Of a stretch of 64,000 nucleotides of DNA, positions 10,540 to 23,882 are shown piece after piece. A program made the position numbers and the translations under genes. Location: positions 172,506,083 to 172,570,082 of the forward strand of contig NC_090323.1 of the NCBI RefSeq assembly GCF_040869045.1, written 5' to 3'. The DNA comes from Eurosta solidaginis (lineage: Eukaryota > Arthropoda > Insecta > Diptera > Tephritidae). The notes beneath the pieces were generated by a model. It worked only from the letters and a program-made list of their open reading frames with translations. It was not told the DNA's origin and ran no database searches. Position 1 is the first letter of the stretch. The number at the start of each line of letters is the position of its first letter.

Positions 10540-11180
10540 AAGGCATTCGGGACTTCAGTTAGTTTTGAAGATATTTTACGATAGTTTCGGGGTCATTTAA
10601 CAGTTATTTTGGGACTATTTCTAAATTATCTGCAAAATTATTTTTTCGTTGTTCCCTACACTGATTCGAGGACATTTCGAGTTAATTTCAGGAGTGAGTA
10701 CCGCATCATTTCGGGATTAAATTTGGTATAATTTCATGATCAGTTTGGGATAAGCTTGAAATAATCAGGATTATTTAAAGTTTTTTCAGAATAATTTCAT
10801 CACAGGCAACGGGATCATATCAGAATAACTCCCAAACCCTTCGAGACTATGTTTGAATAACTTCAGGGTTATTTTCGAGACTTTTTCCGGACTAATACGA
10901 CAACTTAACGTTAACTGGGATCATAACATTGTTTCCGGGAATATTCAGAAGTTATTTCGTGGCTATTCCGAACTATTTTCAAGTGTATTTTTTTTTTTTT
11001 TTTGTTTTAGAGATAATTTGGAGACGGTTTCGGGATAATATTGGAGTGCTTTCTTTGTATTAATATTTTGCTCTCAGGATCATTTTGAGACCTTGTTAGA
11101 ATATTTCTAAACTGTTTCGGAAAATTGTGGGATGACAAAGGGATCGTTTCGGGTCTATGTCAGAATGATCAAGGGAACAT
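10540..11180. repeat. Degenerate tandem repeat, TTTCGGGAT(T/C)ATTT-like
   Basis: Short degenerate words such as TTTCGGGGTCATTT, TTCGAGACT and TTTCGGGATTA recur every 10-30 bases. The same word style returns near 54680-54960. A T19 run sits near 10987. Looks like an old decayed minisatellite. Confidence 0.55.
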
Positions 11181-11208
11181 TGGTTTCGAAATTCTTTTAC
11201 TGAGATAT

Positions 11209-11475
11209 GGCGGCAGCCGTGGTGTGGTGGTAGCGTGCTCCACCTATTGTAACGGGGGTCCGAGGTTCAACTCACGGACAAAGTAACATTTAAAATAAAG
11301 AAAAACTTTTTTTTTTCAATTAGAAAAGTTTTTCTAATCGTGGTCTCCCTTCAGAGGAGAAAGTGCATTTTGGCTTCTCAGTGAAAATTTATCTGCCTTG
11401 CAGATGTTGTTAGCAGTCGGTATCAAACATGTAGGTCTCGTCTAAATCTCCCCGGAGGTAAATCGTGCTAAGAAT
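11209..11475 (+). mobile_element. tRNA-derived SINE, copy a
   Basis: The head GTGGTGTGGTGGTAGCGTG carries a Pol III A-box-like sequence and GAGGTTCAACTC is a B-box. The body includes TTTTTCAATTAGAAAAG, TCAGTGAAAATTTATCTG, TTGCAGATG and AACATGTAGGTC, which recur in the copies at 11618, 17641 and 51966. Diverged, and the 3' end is unclear. Confidence 0.7.
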
Positions 11476-11617
11476 TTGTTTTCATTTTTGCATTATCTCC
11501 GGATAAATTCGACACCATATTGCAACTATTTTGCATTATCTTCAGACTGAAAATGCTCTATTTTGCACCCAATCGGTATTTTTGGGGTTATTTTAGAGAC
11601 TATTTGAGCAAATGGAT

Positions 11618-11880
11618 GTGGCGGCCCCCGTGGTGTGATGATAGCGTGCTCTGCCTATCACACCATAAAACATTCTGTGTTCACACCTCGGTCAAAGCAA
11701 CATCACAATTTTAGAAACGAGTTTTTTCAATTAGAAAAAAATATTTCTAAGCGGAATCGCACCTCGGTAGTGTTTGGCAAGCACTCCTAGTGTATTTCTG
11801 CGATGAAAAGCTCTCAGCGAAAAGTCATCTGCTTTGCAGATGCCATTCGAAGTCGGCATAAAACAAGTAGGTGCCACCGC
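11618..11880 (+). mobile_element. tRNA-derived SINE, copy b
   Basis: Same order of blocks as copy a: CCGTGGTGTGATGATAGCG head, GTGTTCACACCTCGG B-box, GTTTGGCAAGCACTCC, GAAAAGCTCTCAGCG, TTTGCAGATGCC and CAAGTAGGTGCC. It lacks the 3' tail seen in the minus-strand copy. Confidence 0.75.
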
Positions 11881-12926
11881 AGACACCTTCACTGGCCAGG
11901 CAAATGCTTGCTAGGCAAGCACAGGAACCCACTTGCAAGCAAAACCTATCTCACAAATAATTTCTGCTGCAGCTGCAAGCATTAGGTTGAGATAGGGACT
12001 CACCTTCATTCTAAGGTTTTCTTTAATTGTCTTACGGGTTGGGCTCTGTGATAGTCATCGGCTTACTATTCTGAGCAAACTTTGATTTTCAGTTCCATGG
12101 ACCTTCTGAAATTATTAAATTAATTAGATTTTTCTAATGGCATCACAGTGGACCAACAGGTATAAATATGCTTTTCTACCTTGAGCTGAAGGTAGCTGTC
12201 CCAACCTTACTTAATCCTACATCACAAGCATCTTGAGCTTGACGTACTTTGGGCAAAGTTCGAAGCCGGTAGGTGTTTTATATCCCGAATATTAAATGAT
12301 CAAATTGCGCTAGGACAAGTTCAAGCGTGGTTATTTCTTACTGATGTCACTTAAAATAGAGCGCATAACGGACCAAGATCAAGACTAAGAAAAAGTTTAA
12401 GACCATTATCAATTCAAAATCGAGGTCAAATTCAACCAATGGTTCAAGCAACAATCTTTTCAATCGGTAAATAAAAATAATGATGAAAAGGAAGAAGGTA
12501 AAAAAACACATATCTGTGATCAGGGCAAATAAAAAATTGTTGAAGTATTCATAACCCCCCTTCAGAGTGTTTATTTTAACACCCCAATACATATAAAATC
12601 ATACCACACAATCCTTTACAGAAAACGAGGTAAAAATATTGAAAGCGACTAAAATTACTGCTTTGGGCAAAACCACAGCTACTGTCCTCGGACCACTAAT
12701 TTTTCCAAGATGAGTTCATTTTGAGAGTAACATTGTACTGCAGTTTACACACATATTATCACATATACCATTAAATGAGGCTACTTTTGTTTATGAGCTT
12801 TTCCAAATACACGCTCGGTCATTTGCCCCTTTCAACACCTCAACTGCATCTGAAATCTTTTGGTCTATGAGGGCGTATTTACATTTTTTTTGTATCCTTT
12901 GACGTTTGTTTTTGATTTTGATTTTT
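11881..12926. other. Anonymous AT-rich DNA
   Basis: Nothing recognised apart from short self-similar words (GGCAAATGCTTGC / GGCAAGC) near 11890-11940. Confidence 0.4.
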
Positions 12927-13708
12927 ATACCTTTCATGGACATGAAATGGTATATTAAGTTTGGTTCGATGTTTGTAACGTTGAGAAATATAGAAGATAG
13001 ACTCACCATTAAGTATACCGAATTGATCAGGGCGACGAACTGAGTTGATATAGACATGTCCGTCTGTCCGTCCGTCGGTCTGTCTGTTTGAACGCAAACT
13101 AGTCCCTCAAATTTTTAGTAATCTCAATGAAATTTGGCACAAGGATGTATTTTTGTATTATATTAGACAGTTGTCGGATCCGGTAGGATCGGACCACTAT
13201 AACATATATCTCCCATACAACCGATCGTTCAGATAAGACGATTTTGGTCATTCCTGCCGCAATTTAGAAAGTATAAACGTGAAACTTGGTTATATATATT
13301 TTAATATATCATAGAAGATATCCTGTAAAATCACTTTGATCGGAGCTATATATAGTTATATCCCATACAACCGATCGTTCAGATAGAAAGATTTTTGGCC
13401 ATTTTTCCCTTAATTTAGAAAGTATAATCGCGAAACTCGGCGATATATATTCTAATATAGCATAGAAGATTTCCTGTAAAAATCATTTCGATCGGAGCTA
13501 TATATAATATATATCCCATACAACCCATTTTTTTATATTTCTCTTAAAATCGTTTAGGTATGTACATCTGTTCACTATATATTTCTTATCTTAAACAGCG
13601 CATTTTTTGGAGATTAGGAATGGGATAAGATTATTGTTCAGCCCCATTCATGAAAGGTATGAAGTCTGTGGCACAGCCGAAGACAATCCCGTCCTTACTT
13701 GTTTCTTG
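12927..13708 (+). repeat. Dispersed non-coding fly repeat, type B
   Basis: Begins TTATACCTTTCATGGAC and contains GGTATATTAAGTTTGG, then GTCCGTCTGTCCGTCCG, AATGAAATTTGGCAC and two internal ~150-bp repeats with CCCATACAACCGATCG. It ends CCCGTCCTTACTTGTTTC. Shares its start style, the GTCCGTCC block and the CCTTACTTGTT end with the longer type A copies at 38134 and 54988. No coding capacity; class unknown to me. Confidence 0.65.
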
Positions 13709-15179
13709 TTATTTTCATTTGCCTCCATATCTTAACTTCTGGCTCCTTTCAAGTTTTGTTTTCATTCCGCTTCAGCATCATCCCCATTGAAACTTTAATG
13801 ACACGCAACAAATGCTTCGAAATCTTTACTAAACAATTTTGTCGTACTTTTGTTTTTCCTCTGTGGTTTTTGTGGTGTTTAAATTCATGATTGTAACTGT
13901 TTTTATCGTTGCTAGTTTTTTTTGTATTCAAGGGAGTTTGATAGAGGAGTTTCAAGGGAGTTTGATAGAAGGCATATATGTATTTGCATTTTAAAATTTC
14001 TCTATTGACGAATTGATTGCATCAAATTTTTGCCTATTTTTCGGAAATGAGTACAGGATGTAAAGAAAATGTATTCTTGAGTTCGTATGTCGGATGTGGA
14101 AATACGTTGATGTTTGCTGACGGAAGGTTACATGTGAATTAGAAAGTTCCAGAAATGAAGCCTTGAATTTCAAATAATAATGTGGCGAATATTAGCAGTT
14201 TCGATAAGTAAATATGCCGCTGAAAGAGAAAGCAGCCACACGTACAAAAATAAATAAGTAAGTGTTCGAGAGGGATTTTCGCGAAAGGTCTGGATCCTGG
14301 GAGAAATAGGACAGTGAGGCCAACTGAGGGCATAAAAGCAGTACATTCCAAGTGATGGGGAATAATTTTGACTTTAAAAATTTGTAAGTGAAATACGCGA
14401 GTAATTTAATTGTGAGGTACTACTACCGTAGTAGTGTTGTAAAGAACATTTTGCTATACTCAATATTTGAATAATATATTCGACAGTTCAGCTAATCGAA
14501 CGATAAAAGAAGGTGCATAATAATTGGCCATCCTTAAGATTCGCTAAAATATCGTTTAAACAATGCGATATAGAGACAATGCTGGTCTACCATACTGAAG
14601 GCTCTAGAGTCAAGTACTGGGACAAGACTATTATTGGAAAACTGCTTTAAAAGCATATTATGGAAAATAAGATCATCCGTGAGAGGCTGACATAAATAAC
14701 CAATAAAATAAAGTGCTAGGCTATGTAAGGTTGAATGGTGGCTAGCTGGATAGGAGAAGAAAGCTTAGATTACATGAAAGTCCGTTGTGATGTCACATGA
14801 AATTATATCAAGGTACGTTGTAAATACTTGCAAAGTAGCTGCGAAGCTAAGACGAAATTTAAATTTTGACTGACCTCGAACTTAATCCAAAAATTCAAGT
14901 AAACAGGTGCCGATATACCTTTGCCTAGTGCTAGCATGAGCTGGACGGCCTGTCTAATGGGCCAGTGTCACCATCAGAACACAACAACCAATGGTAAATG
15001 TACTTCTAGTGACCTCAATGATTTTGCAAAATCGCATGTCACCCACTTCCGGCCAGAAATATCTCGCTAACCGAGAAGAAAAAATACATTTCTAGTACTT
15101 GCTCAGCTGACTCCAGGCCCATATGTACATGAATTTCCTACAACTCCCTACTTCCGATTCAGTTGGCCACATTTCGACT
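13709..15179. other. Anonymous AT-rich DNA
   Basis: No gene or clear repeat. A 16-base direct repeat (AGGGAGTTTGATAGA-type) lies near 13931-13970. Confidence 0.4.
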
Positions 15180-15390
15180 GAAATATTCGCGTAACGTCAA
15201 CATCATCCTTAAGTGGCGTTTAACTGCCAAGCGCTTTTGGATGGTTTGTAACAAGTCACGCCAGCCATCCCTGTTTCGCGATAACTGACCCTAATTGTAA
15301 GCTGCAAGGGTGGTCAAAGCTTCTTCCACATGTCTTTCCCAAACCCCCTTCCTTTGCTTCCAAGTTGCGGTGTCGACTAAAATAATATAA
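15180..15390 (-). pseudogene. Possible C-terminal scrap of a LINE reverse transcriptase
   Basis: Read on the minus strand the segment encodes a VWERHVEEAL-like stretch, then NRDGWRDLLQTIQKR after a stop. The arrangement W..R..RDRDGWR is typical of the extreme C-terminus of non-LTR reverse transcriptases. Too short and broken to assign a clade. Confidence 0.28.
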
Positions 15391-16483
15391 TACTTCCTTG
15401 GCCGGAGCGTCTTCGACAATTCGTCCTATAATATTACTCTGCCTCTAAACGAATAAAATCCAATCTTAAAATAATTCATGGCAAGAATGCTGGAGTGATT
15501 GAAGATAGAGAATTTACTTCCAATATCACTCGCCGTTTCTTAGAACAGGCATGCAATCATACATTCGAAGTCCTTGACCAGTTGACACTGTAACCAGTTT
15601 ATGATGGGTGTGAGGGCCGAGCTCTACACTTTGTGCTTTCCAGTCAACTTTCCTTTATTTAAGGAAGTATTATACTAGTCAGGAAGTTTTGTTAAATTCT
15701 TTTGATAAAGACACAATCAGGATGTTTTTAGGCGAAATAAACAAAACAAAATAATTTAAGCAACAAGAAAAACAATGCATTTGAATACAAAGAACCTGTC
15801 ATCATATCAAACTAGGAATATCAACCAACTATTTGGTAAAGGCAAAACAAAAATTCTGAATCAGCTGAACGTCACGGAAAGTCGAATAAAGTCGTGGAAA
15901 GAAAAATACAAATAATGTGCATAAATTTACATACATTGTACGTACACACATACATATGTATACATGTATATGTAAATGATATGTTAACATTTCTAAACGC
16001 TAGAGGCAAGGACACTAGGCACACAAACAACAAAGGCACGTGTCATTTTCGAATAGAATCGTTTGCTTTGTTGTGGTATTTCCGATGCATTTCATATTCA
16101 TTGTTGTAATAGATAGTTTTTGTTGTTAATGCAATTTTTTTATGCGATTTTCCTGTGCATGTTTTCATATGTAACCGTATACAGCAAAAAACTGATGGTA
16201 ATGTTATATACAGTGATGAGCAAAACCGTAGCATATGGCTATTATCCAGAAGTGCCCAAAACGCCAGCTGTGTCTCGAATACAAACCCATCTTTGGTTTC
16301 TCGTCCTGTGATGTGTGTACAAGGGGAATGTTGACGCATAATTTGAGGCTAGAGCAAGAGATCTTTACTGCTTCGCGTAAAGTCGTAAACAGATTCACTG
16401 TTTGCTCGGCTGAATTGTTTTACCATGATGTACGAAGCTCGTCTGCGCACCTCTATTCTAATAAAATCCTTTGCTAGTTAATT
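15391..16483. other. Anonymous AT-rich DNA
   Basis: No element recognised. A run of ATACATATGTATACATGTATATG near 15949 is a short alternating simple sequence. Confidence 0.35.
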
Positions 16484-17018
16484 TTCTTATCTTATTTCTT
16501 ATACCTTATATTTTATATCTTACATCTTATATTTAATATCTTATATCTTATATCTTATGTCTCATATCTTATATCTTATATCTAATATTTATCTTATTTC
16601 TAATTTTTTATATCTAGTATCCTATTTCTTACATATTATATCTTATATATTATATCTTAGATCTTTTATCTGATATCTTATATCTTATATCTTATATCTT
16701 ATATCTTATATCTTATATCTTTTATCTTATATCTTATATCTTAAATCTTATATCTTTTATCTTATATCTTATATCGTATATATTATATCTTATATTTTAT
16801 ATCTTATATCTTATATCTTCTATCTTCTATCTTATATCTTATATATTATATCCTTTATCTTATATTTTATATCTTATATCTTATTTCTTATATCTCATAT
16901 CTTTTATCTTATATTTTATATCTTATATCTTATATATTGTTTCTTATATCTTATATCTTATATTTTGTATATTATATCTTATATCATATATCTTGTAGCT
17001 TATATATTATATCTAATT
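16484..17018. repeat. 7-bp satellite, unit TTATATC
   Basis: About 535 bases of near-continuous TTATATC heptamers (roughly 75 units) with point changes such as TTTATC, TTATTTC and TTATATA. Purine/pyrimidine asymmetric and extremely AT-rich. Confidence 0.92.
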
Positions 17019-17626
17019 AAGCACAGTCGAGGTGATAGTTATCCACTTCGCGGTGCGCCCTTGGTCACTGATTTCGTCTGTGTTTGACTATAAACACACA
17101 TGTATAAGCCTCTAAGGGATTTGAGCTGGAAGGATGTTAGTCCAAGGGTTTTGGCTGGAGGATGACGTAAGCCGTCATCAAAGAGTGATTCAGTATAAGG
17201 CATTCTTCCCGAAATTTTTAGCGTTGCCACCTTAGGCAAGGGAACAGTTTTTCCGCTCTTTTGGTTTTCGTGTTAGTCACCTATCTGGCACTACTCGCTC
17301 CGAGCTCGGAATAGGAGTATTGTCCATTGGTTTCGGCACATCGTCTTCCGATGGAAACGGTGCATCGATAATAGTCTTAAGAAACTCTTTACTACTCCGT
17401 GTGCATTCCTCATCATCCTTCTTTATCAGTCTTAGAAATAGGTAGCACCTAGATAGGATTTTCCTTAATCTCGATGTTTCGTTTGATCATTTGCAATTTG
17501 TTCAAACGACTTTCTATGTGACCCTCAGTACTCTGCTATTTTATCAGCTTGTAACTATCTAGAGTCAGCTCAGGCATAACAAACGCAAGTTCGGCGGTGG
17601 AACGAAGCCACGAAAAATTTACTACT
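17019..17626. other. Anonymous DNA between satellite and SINE
   Basis: No recognisable gene. Base composition is less AT-rich than the surroundings. A minus-strand ORF at 17039-17239 has no motif I know. Confidence 0.35.
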
Positions 17627-17640
17627 TTCTTTGGAAGATA

Positions 17641-18010
17641 AAATAAATAAATAAATGTAAGGCGCGATAACCTCCGAAGAGATCTAAGGCCGAGCTTCTC
17701 TTCCAATTTGCGTCGTACTCCTATTGATTTTCCCTACAAATCGGCCGGACGGGACCTACATGTTTTATGCCGACTCCGAACGGCATCTGCAGGGCAGATG
17801 AGTTTTCACTGAGAGCTTTTCATGGCAGAAATACACCCGGAGCGCTTGCCAAACACTGCCGAGGGGCGACCCCGCTTAGAAAAATTTTCTTCTAATTGAA
17901 AAACCTTATTTCTAAAATTTTGATGTTGCTTTGCCCGAGGTGTGAACCCAGGGCATACGGTGTGGTAGGCGGAGCACGCTACCATCACACCACGGTGGCC
18001 ACTTTTCTTC
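17641..18010 (-). mobile_element. tRNA-derived SINE, copy c, full length with 14-bp target duplication
   Basis: Flanked by TTCTTTGGAAGATA at 17627-17640 and 18011-18024. On the minus strand the 5' head is GTGGTGTGATGGTAGCG (A-box side) with CTGGGTTCACACCTCG (B-box). A conserved middle follows (CTCAGTGAAAACTCATCTG, GCAGATGCCGTTCGGAG, AACATGTAGGTCCCGTC), then a tail of TTTA repeats. The tRNA-like head, internal Pol III boxes, simple tail and long target duplication are all classic for a SINE moved by LINE machinery. I cannot assign the parent tRNA. Confidence 0.88.
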
Positions 18011-18024
18011 TTCTTTGGAAGATA

Positions 18025-19361
18025 TTGATGGCAATTCTACCAAGGGATGTGCTGACTAAACAGAGCTAAGTGAACTAGGGTTAAGCAATATATCCCCTTT
18101 ATGTACAGCAGACGTTATATGAACTAAATAATGTAGGTAGGGACGGTAGGTAAGTTCGGAATAAGTCAGTGTTCTTAAATCGTCTTCATTAGCTATACAT
18201 TTAGGTCGATATCGAGACGGACGCCCTGCCCCAGATTTTAACTTAATAATTGTAAACTTTTCGAGACCGTACGACTTTTTTCACCTATGTTGTTCGCATA
18301 GCACTTACTAGTATATTAGAAGTACAAAAAGCGTTAGATTCCATAGAATATATCTAACACTTTCAAACGAAAAAGAACAATGCCGCAATATTGGCAAATG
18401 AAATCGGTGTCATCGGTGTGCATGTATGTAGATTTGTATGAAAAATACAGGAAACAGTTTGCATAAAATGGTCATAAAAGGGATATCGGCCTCACGCGCT
18501 CTTGTCTGACATGTCAGAATGGTTAGAGGTACGTACATGTAAACCTGCTAACTCGAAGCAAAAGAAATGTTCAAGGAGGCCAAAAATGGTTTGAATTTTT
18601 CACAAAATCCATAGAAAGCAACTTCAGCTCTATGCTGTTTTACTTTGTTTATAGCCATTCTAGGATGCTACTGTCATATACGGTTGATTTAGCACCCCCT
18701 TTCCTACCGAATTGCATCATCTAATAATTTCAGTTAAAAATTAGACTTAGTTGATTTGTACTGTAAGCGAACCATATGTGTTATTAGTGGTTACAATTGT
18801 ACGTTTACTTATATGGTTTAGGGAAATAACATTGTCCGATAATCGTGCGACTAGCGGAACGTCATTTTGTACAAATTTGCTTACATGTCTTAGATGTCTT
18901 TCCGCAGCAAAGCGTTCGGCGACGAAAACATGCATGCTGCATTTGCTTGGGCTTTAAGTGCCTTTGGTGAATTTAGGATTTGAATTAACAATTTACTGTT
19001 AAACTTGATGTTATCTAAATCATTATTTAACTAATCAAATTGTTGTAAAAAATTGATAAATTAGGAGAGGTGGGATTGAAGGATAAATCTTCCTTACCTG
19101 AGCCATATTTCCACATTGGAAGGAAAGTGTTGTATCGACTCCTCCTTATCTTGATAACTTCTGCTTAGGGAGTTTCTTGGTATAAACCATTGTTGAAGCC
19201 TCGGTGCCATAGCACAATGACCTGTTTAGTTTGAGGAGGGAGCCTGTTGATTTCCTATGACCATAGGGATACAACTCGAAATCGTACCGGTTGGTTCACA
19301 ACAAGTTCATTGACGTAAAATTGTATTCCTTGATCTTCCTTAAGTTGTAACATTGTGGTGG
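18025..19361. other. Anonymous AT-rich DNA
   Basis: Nothing recognised; only short ORF shadows. Confidence 0.35.
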
Positions 19362-19440
19362 TCATACAGAGCTGAGCTTAGATTGCAATGCCTTTAACAC
19401 AGCCTGGCTATCAGCAAAGATTTCTGCATAGGTTTTTGAC
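19362..19440 (-). pseudogene. LINE RNase H scrap (first)
   Basis: The minus strand encodes YAEIFADSQAVLKALQSK, matching the central E..I.(T/S)DSQA.LKAL motif of the RNase H domain in I/R1/LOA-type LINEs. It stops soon after and upstream sequence is not recognisable. Confidence 0.55.
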
Positions 19441-19729
19441 GCTGTTGGTTTGTTAGTTGCTGTTCTGCCTGGATACCAAAGATTCAGCACGTGTCTCAGC
19501 ACGTGGGCCAAGCTGGCACTGTCCCGTGATTGTGGCATTGCTATAAAATTTTTCCTTGAGGTTTTAGTTGATTCTCTGTTCACCTACTGTCGTAGGTTTG
19601 CAAAGTTTGCTTAGTTATCTTTCAGGTGCCGAAAAGTTTTAGTTGGAGCCCACTATCTCTTGGGATCTCTCATATGTTCTATTTGTGATTGGATGATAAA
19701 TCTCTGACCAGTCAGCAACATACAGAAGT

Positions 19730-19950
19730 GCCCCTGCCTTTGCAGGTTCGTCTGTCTACTCGTTGCATTTAATGTTCCTGTGGCGAGGAACTTATATAAG
19801 GGTGATATTGTCAATGGTAGCTGCGGCATGAAGCGACCTCCAGTAGCTGCTGACGGCCTTATAAAAAGTGATGAGTAAGTTAAGAGTCGTGAGCGCTGCT
19901 TGAATATCTGTGAAAAAGTATACCTCTGAGTAGATGTACACCCTCTCACG
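19730..19950 (-). pseudogene. LINE RNase H scrap (second)
   Basis: In one minus-strand frame: YFFTDIQAALTTLN, later WRSLHAAATIDNITLI, then VPRHRNI, DEPAKAGAL. These align with FTDSQAALKAL, the WVPGH.NI.GNE.AD.LAKAGA block and the spacing of a LINE RNase H. Stops and substitutions show it is dead. Distinct from the scrap at 19362, so two fragments lie side by side. Confidence 0.6.
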
Positions 19951-19979
19951 GAGTCCTCTGACATTTGGTCCTGTAGCAT

Positions 19980-22938
19980 CCTAACTGCTCTCTTTTTGCA
20001 AAAGTAACTAAGTCTGATTTACTCATTGGGCTTAGAGTACGACTTTCCATTTCTTTTAACCGTCTGGGTCAACTGTTATGCACACAAGAGTATTTTATCC
20101 TGTTCTACGATGTTTGTGATGAAGCTAAACCCTCTGTGATAGTGACCCACCCCTCAGTTGTTCCACCCGACGTGTGTGTTTGACTTTTTGTCTACTGAGT
20201 ATGTTGCTATTGACTATATTGCTGGAAGCATTTGGTCAAGATAGTATTTTCACAATTCTTGATGCCTCACTTGTTGTCTCCACATTTTAACTGTATTGCC
20301 TACATGACTCTCTTTTTGCAGCATAGCGCATCTTTTGTTTTTGTTAAAGAAACTTCCGTATGGACTAAATTCTATTTTGAGACGACTGTGGTTAGCATTT
20401 CCGAAATGCTTTCTCCAACTCTGCATTACATCATACCAGTTTTTGAGAAGTTAGTACGAATATTTTGCCCAGTACGTTTCTATAATTTCTGAATGATCGA
20501 TACACATCCACTTCCGAAATAATTACGAAGAGTATGCTGCCGTTATAGGATCCACGGCTAAGGTGATACAAATAACCCTCGTCTTAATTTTGATCCTTAA
20601 AGTTCGCCATTTTTTCTGTTTTATATAGGAACTCTTGCATTGTGCTGCTACTTCCCCAGAGACCTTTGTGACCGTTAGCACCACAATAAATGATTAGGAC
20701 CACCACCTGTTACAAATATGAATGTATCATACACAAATTAGCAGGTGAGGGTCTGGCGACCCCAAGTTCCTCATGGGATATGGGGGTTGGGGCGGTAAGG
20801 TCTAGAAGGTTCAATACGGTCATATTTTAATCGTTCCCGAGATGATCGGGCTAGTTTAATGCTTATCGTCACCGAAACTATATCCGGGGAAGGATAATCA
20901 ATATCGATAGTACTCCCAAAACATTCGGGGATGTCTTTATCGCTACAATAGTAACAACCACCACCACCACCTATAACTTTGTACATATGATGAGGCGTGG
21001 CCTCAATATATGGTAAGAACGCTGACGATAACAGCACGTTGCGTCTGTGCTTATACTGGGATATCACGGGTATGCAATATGAGCGGTCCTAAATTTTTTT
21101 ATAAATTTTTACCTATATGCATAAAGCAGTTCTTTTTGGATCATGATCTCGAATAGCTCCGACTTTGGTTAGCCAGGATGTTACTCGTAGAATTGTCATT
21201 TTACCATGATTAAAAAGCGCAGACCGATGTTGGGTCAGAGTCACTTTAATCTTCTAAGTTAGTTAGCATTCGTCTTCGGCTAAAGGTGATGATTTTGTTT
21301 TGACAACGTCGTTTACTTAGTAGATGTTGACAAAAGAATGATTTTTGCTATAACTAAAAAACACACCTTGAAAACTTCGGGTAGTGTTAGGGATATGTAC
21401 GGTCATTTTCCTGATATATGGTACTAATCCAGCTATAAAGCGAACAATCTTTTTGACCTATCGAGCATTCGTATCTGCGGACCATTTATGTATATCGGTG
21501 ATAGGCCGACGATTTCAAAATCATAGCCACTAGTGATCTGATACGGTACAGTTAAGGATTTTAGAGAACTGTTTAGCTCTGAAATAGAATCGTAGGCTAA
21601 ATTTATCCTGTATAAAATTATAGCTGAAGTTTTCACAAAAATTTATATTAAACCACACAAAACTACACACACAATTAAAAAAAAGAAATTGACGAACATA
21701 AGTTTAACAGCCTCTTTACCTTTGACGTTATCGTGTCTAAAACGATCGTCGCTCGTCTGTTTGTAGCACGATTAGCGCAACGATAGGCAAATCGACAATA
21801 AAAACGATTACAGCCGACTATTACGTTATCTCGGCATTCCCTATCACAAACAGTTGCTGTGAAAGTAAAATCGAAGTGTCTGGAGCAAAGGACGAAAACA
21901 AGTTTGACCATTGCTTTCGTGCAGTTGACGAACAACCTAAAGCTAGACTATAAACGAAAGCGTAAGCTTCAGGGTACCATTAGCAGACGATATCCCCAAC
22001 GCAGGTATCGTTCGCTATGCATCTCGTTCGTCAAAGGAGGCTGCAAGTCTCTCAGAAATTCTGCCTTTTGGTGTGAACTAGTCCGTTTACTGTCAGAGTA
22101 CCTTTCATTATTTTTTTCCGGTTTAATATCAGTGAGTGAGAATTGGTATGGGCTAAAGTCATATTCTTCCAAAATAACACATTTGATGCACTTGCTGTTT
22201 CTGAAAAATAGCCATACGATTTGTTTGCCGTTTTTGTTCTGTTAATTTTTAGAATACAAAGTTACATAGGAAAGGCTCGGTAATTCTTTGGTGTGAAAAA
22301 AACTGCGAATTTATGAATAGGCAACGTTACAATGAATGCCTAAAAACCCTTTAGACATACAAATACACGTCCAAAATTGTATCATATCAGATATACTCAC
22401 ATACGATTTGCAGAGTAGACGTTTGTGCAATTGTGCATGACTTTTATGGCAGACTGCTGATGCCAGCAAAATTTCAACGCGATTTAATAAATAGCTACAA
22501 TGACTATGAAAATTGGTGAGACTTTATTTGTTTATAAATTTCAATGCATCAATTTTGCTTTGGTTTAACGCAATCGAAACAATTGAATTAAAATTCAATA
22601 AATAAATATGTATGTATATAGATACTTTTACTGGTAAGAGATACTCAAACATATGTGTGTGTACGTATGTATGTAGACGCAGATTGATCGATACTGATTT
22701 AATTTTTCTTTCAATTGAATTTAAATATTTTAACTTTTACAATCGATTAAATTGCGGAAAAAGTTTTAGAAATGTATAAAATCAGTTTATAACAAATTGC
22801 AAGAATAAATAATTTGTATGCGCAGCTTTTATTGAATTTGAGTTGAATGATATTAAAAATTTTATAAATATTGCTGATTTGTTACCTGTTCGACTCACGA
22901 AAATTAAAGAACAGAGCCCGTATTACGTGTTACGATCA
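19980..22938. other. Anonymous DNA, about 3 kb
   Basis: No recognised gene or element. The ORF 21859-22245 (128 codons) and the minus ORF 20771-21067 show no motif I can name, and I regard them as chance. Confidence 0.4.
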
Positions 22939-22943
22939 GTGAC

Positions 22944-23881
22944 TGTTTGCGCGGCGTAGGCTGTCACCCGTCCCATCACCCTCTTGTACATACGTATAGC
23001 TAGGAATTTATATATATAACCCGTATCGTGTATTGTGTTCGAATATATTGAATTATATTATATTGAATTACCCCCAAAATCAATACATGGCATTTACCCT
23101 TAAATTCCCTATTGGGAATGCTCATGGCCGTGTGGCAGCCTCCACCGCGCAAAATCCACGAAGTCGAATTCGCCGCACGTACAGGATGGCGATCTGGCAT
23201 GATCGACATCTGTCGAAAAACAACCACCTTTTGTCACGTCAATTATTATTATTATAAAAACCTAGCAAATTTATTGTTCATTTTGGGCTTGTTGTACAGA
23301 AAAGTGGTTGTGCATAATCAAAAGGTTTTATACTTTGTAATTAATTTTCTCGTGAGAATCCTGCCACTAATTTGTGCATAAATATCAATTGTATGATAAA
23401 AGTTATTTTGTGAAATATACGAAATCAAATTAACCAATATTCTCGTTATTGCCTTATTCGCAACCTGAGTTTGCATCGCTCCACTATAAATTTATCAACG
23501 CGTGAAAACGGGCATTGAGGTTTGGCTGCCGCAATTAAAATAGATTGTGTAGATATCTCCAGTTATTGGTGAGTTCGAAAATAATTGCACATTAGCTGAC
23601 AAACGTCCTCATTATTCGTCGGAGTGCAAACAACATCCGGAAATTGAAATCGGGATAATTAAAAGCTGAGGACCCTGGCCTGACAGCTAAAGTCTGAGGT
23701 TTCAATGTTAATACGGCAAGGAGGAAGCAATTGGTTGGACGCCCACACTCCTCCACAAGAGATCAACGCAGAACCAGTTGCCGTCGAGCCTGCCATCACC
23801 ACCACCTTATCACCATCGCCGCATTCATAGCAGGGGTACCTGGAACACAGGTGAGTCGTATCTTCCATCCCAGTATAGCCA
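22944..23881 (+). repeat. 5' LTR of BEL element 1
   Basis: Starts TGTTTGCGCGGCG and ends AGTATAGCCA. Two TATA-like motifs are visible: TATATATAA near 23010 and CTATAAAT near 23484. A splice donor lies 31 bases before its end. Confidence 0.93.
23848..23856 (+). promoter_or_regulatory. Splice donor CAG|GTGAGT in the BEL-1 LTR
   Basis: Perfect match to the metazoan donor consensus, cut between 23850 and 23851. It is also unchanged in the 3' LTR (31408-31416). Its transcript position, downstream of either candidate TATA box and upstream of the primer site, suits a leader donor. Confidence 0.6.
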
Positions 23882-23882
23882 A

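Noticed and set aside
14181..14300. TGTGGCGAATATTAGCAG as another gypsy-1 LTR
   Set aside because: Only about 20 bases resemble the LTR start and the following blocks are absent.
21859..22245. 128-codon ORF
   Set aside because: No recognisable motif and no supporting context.
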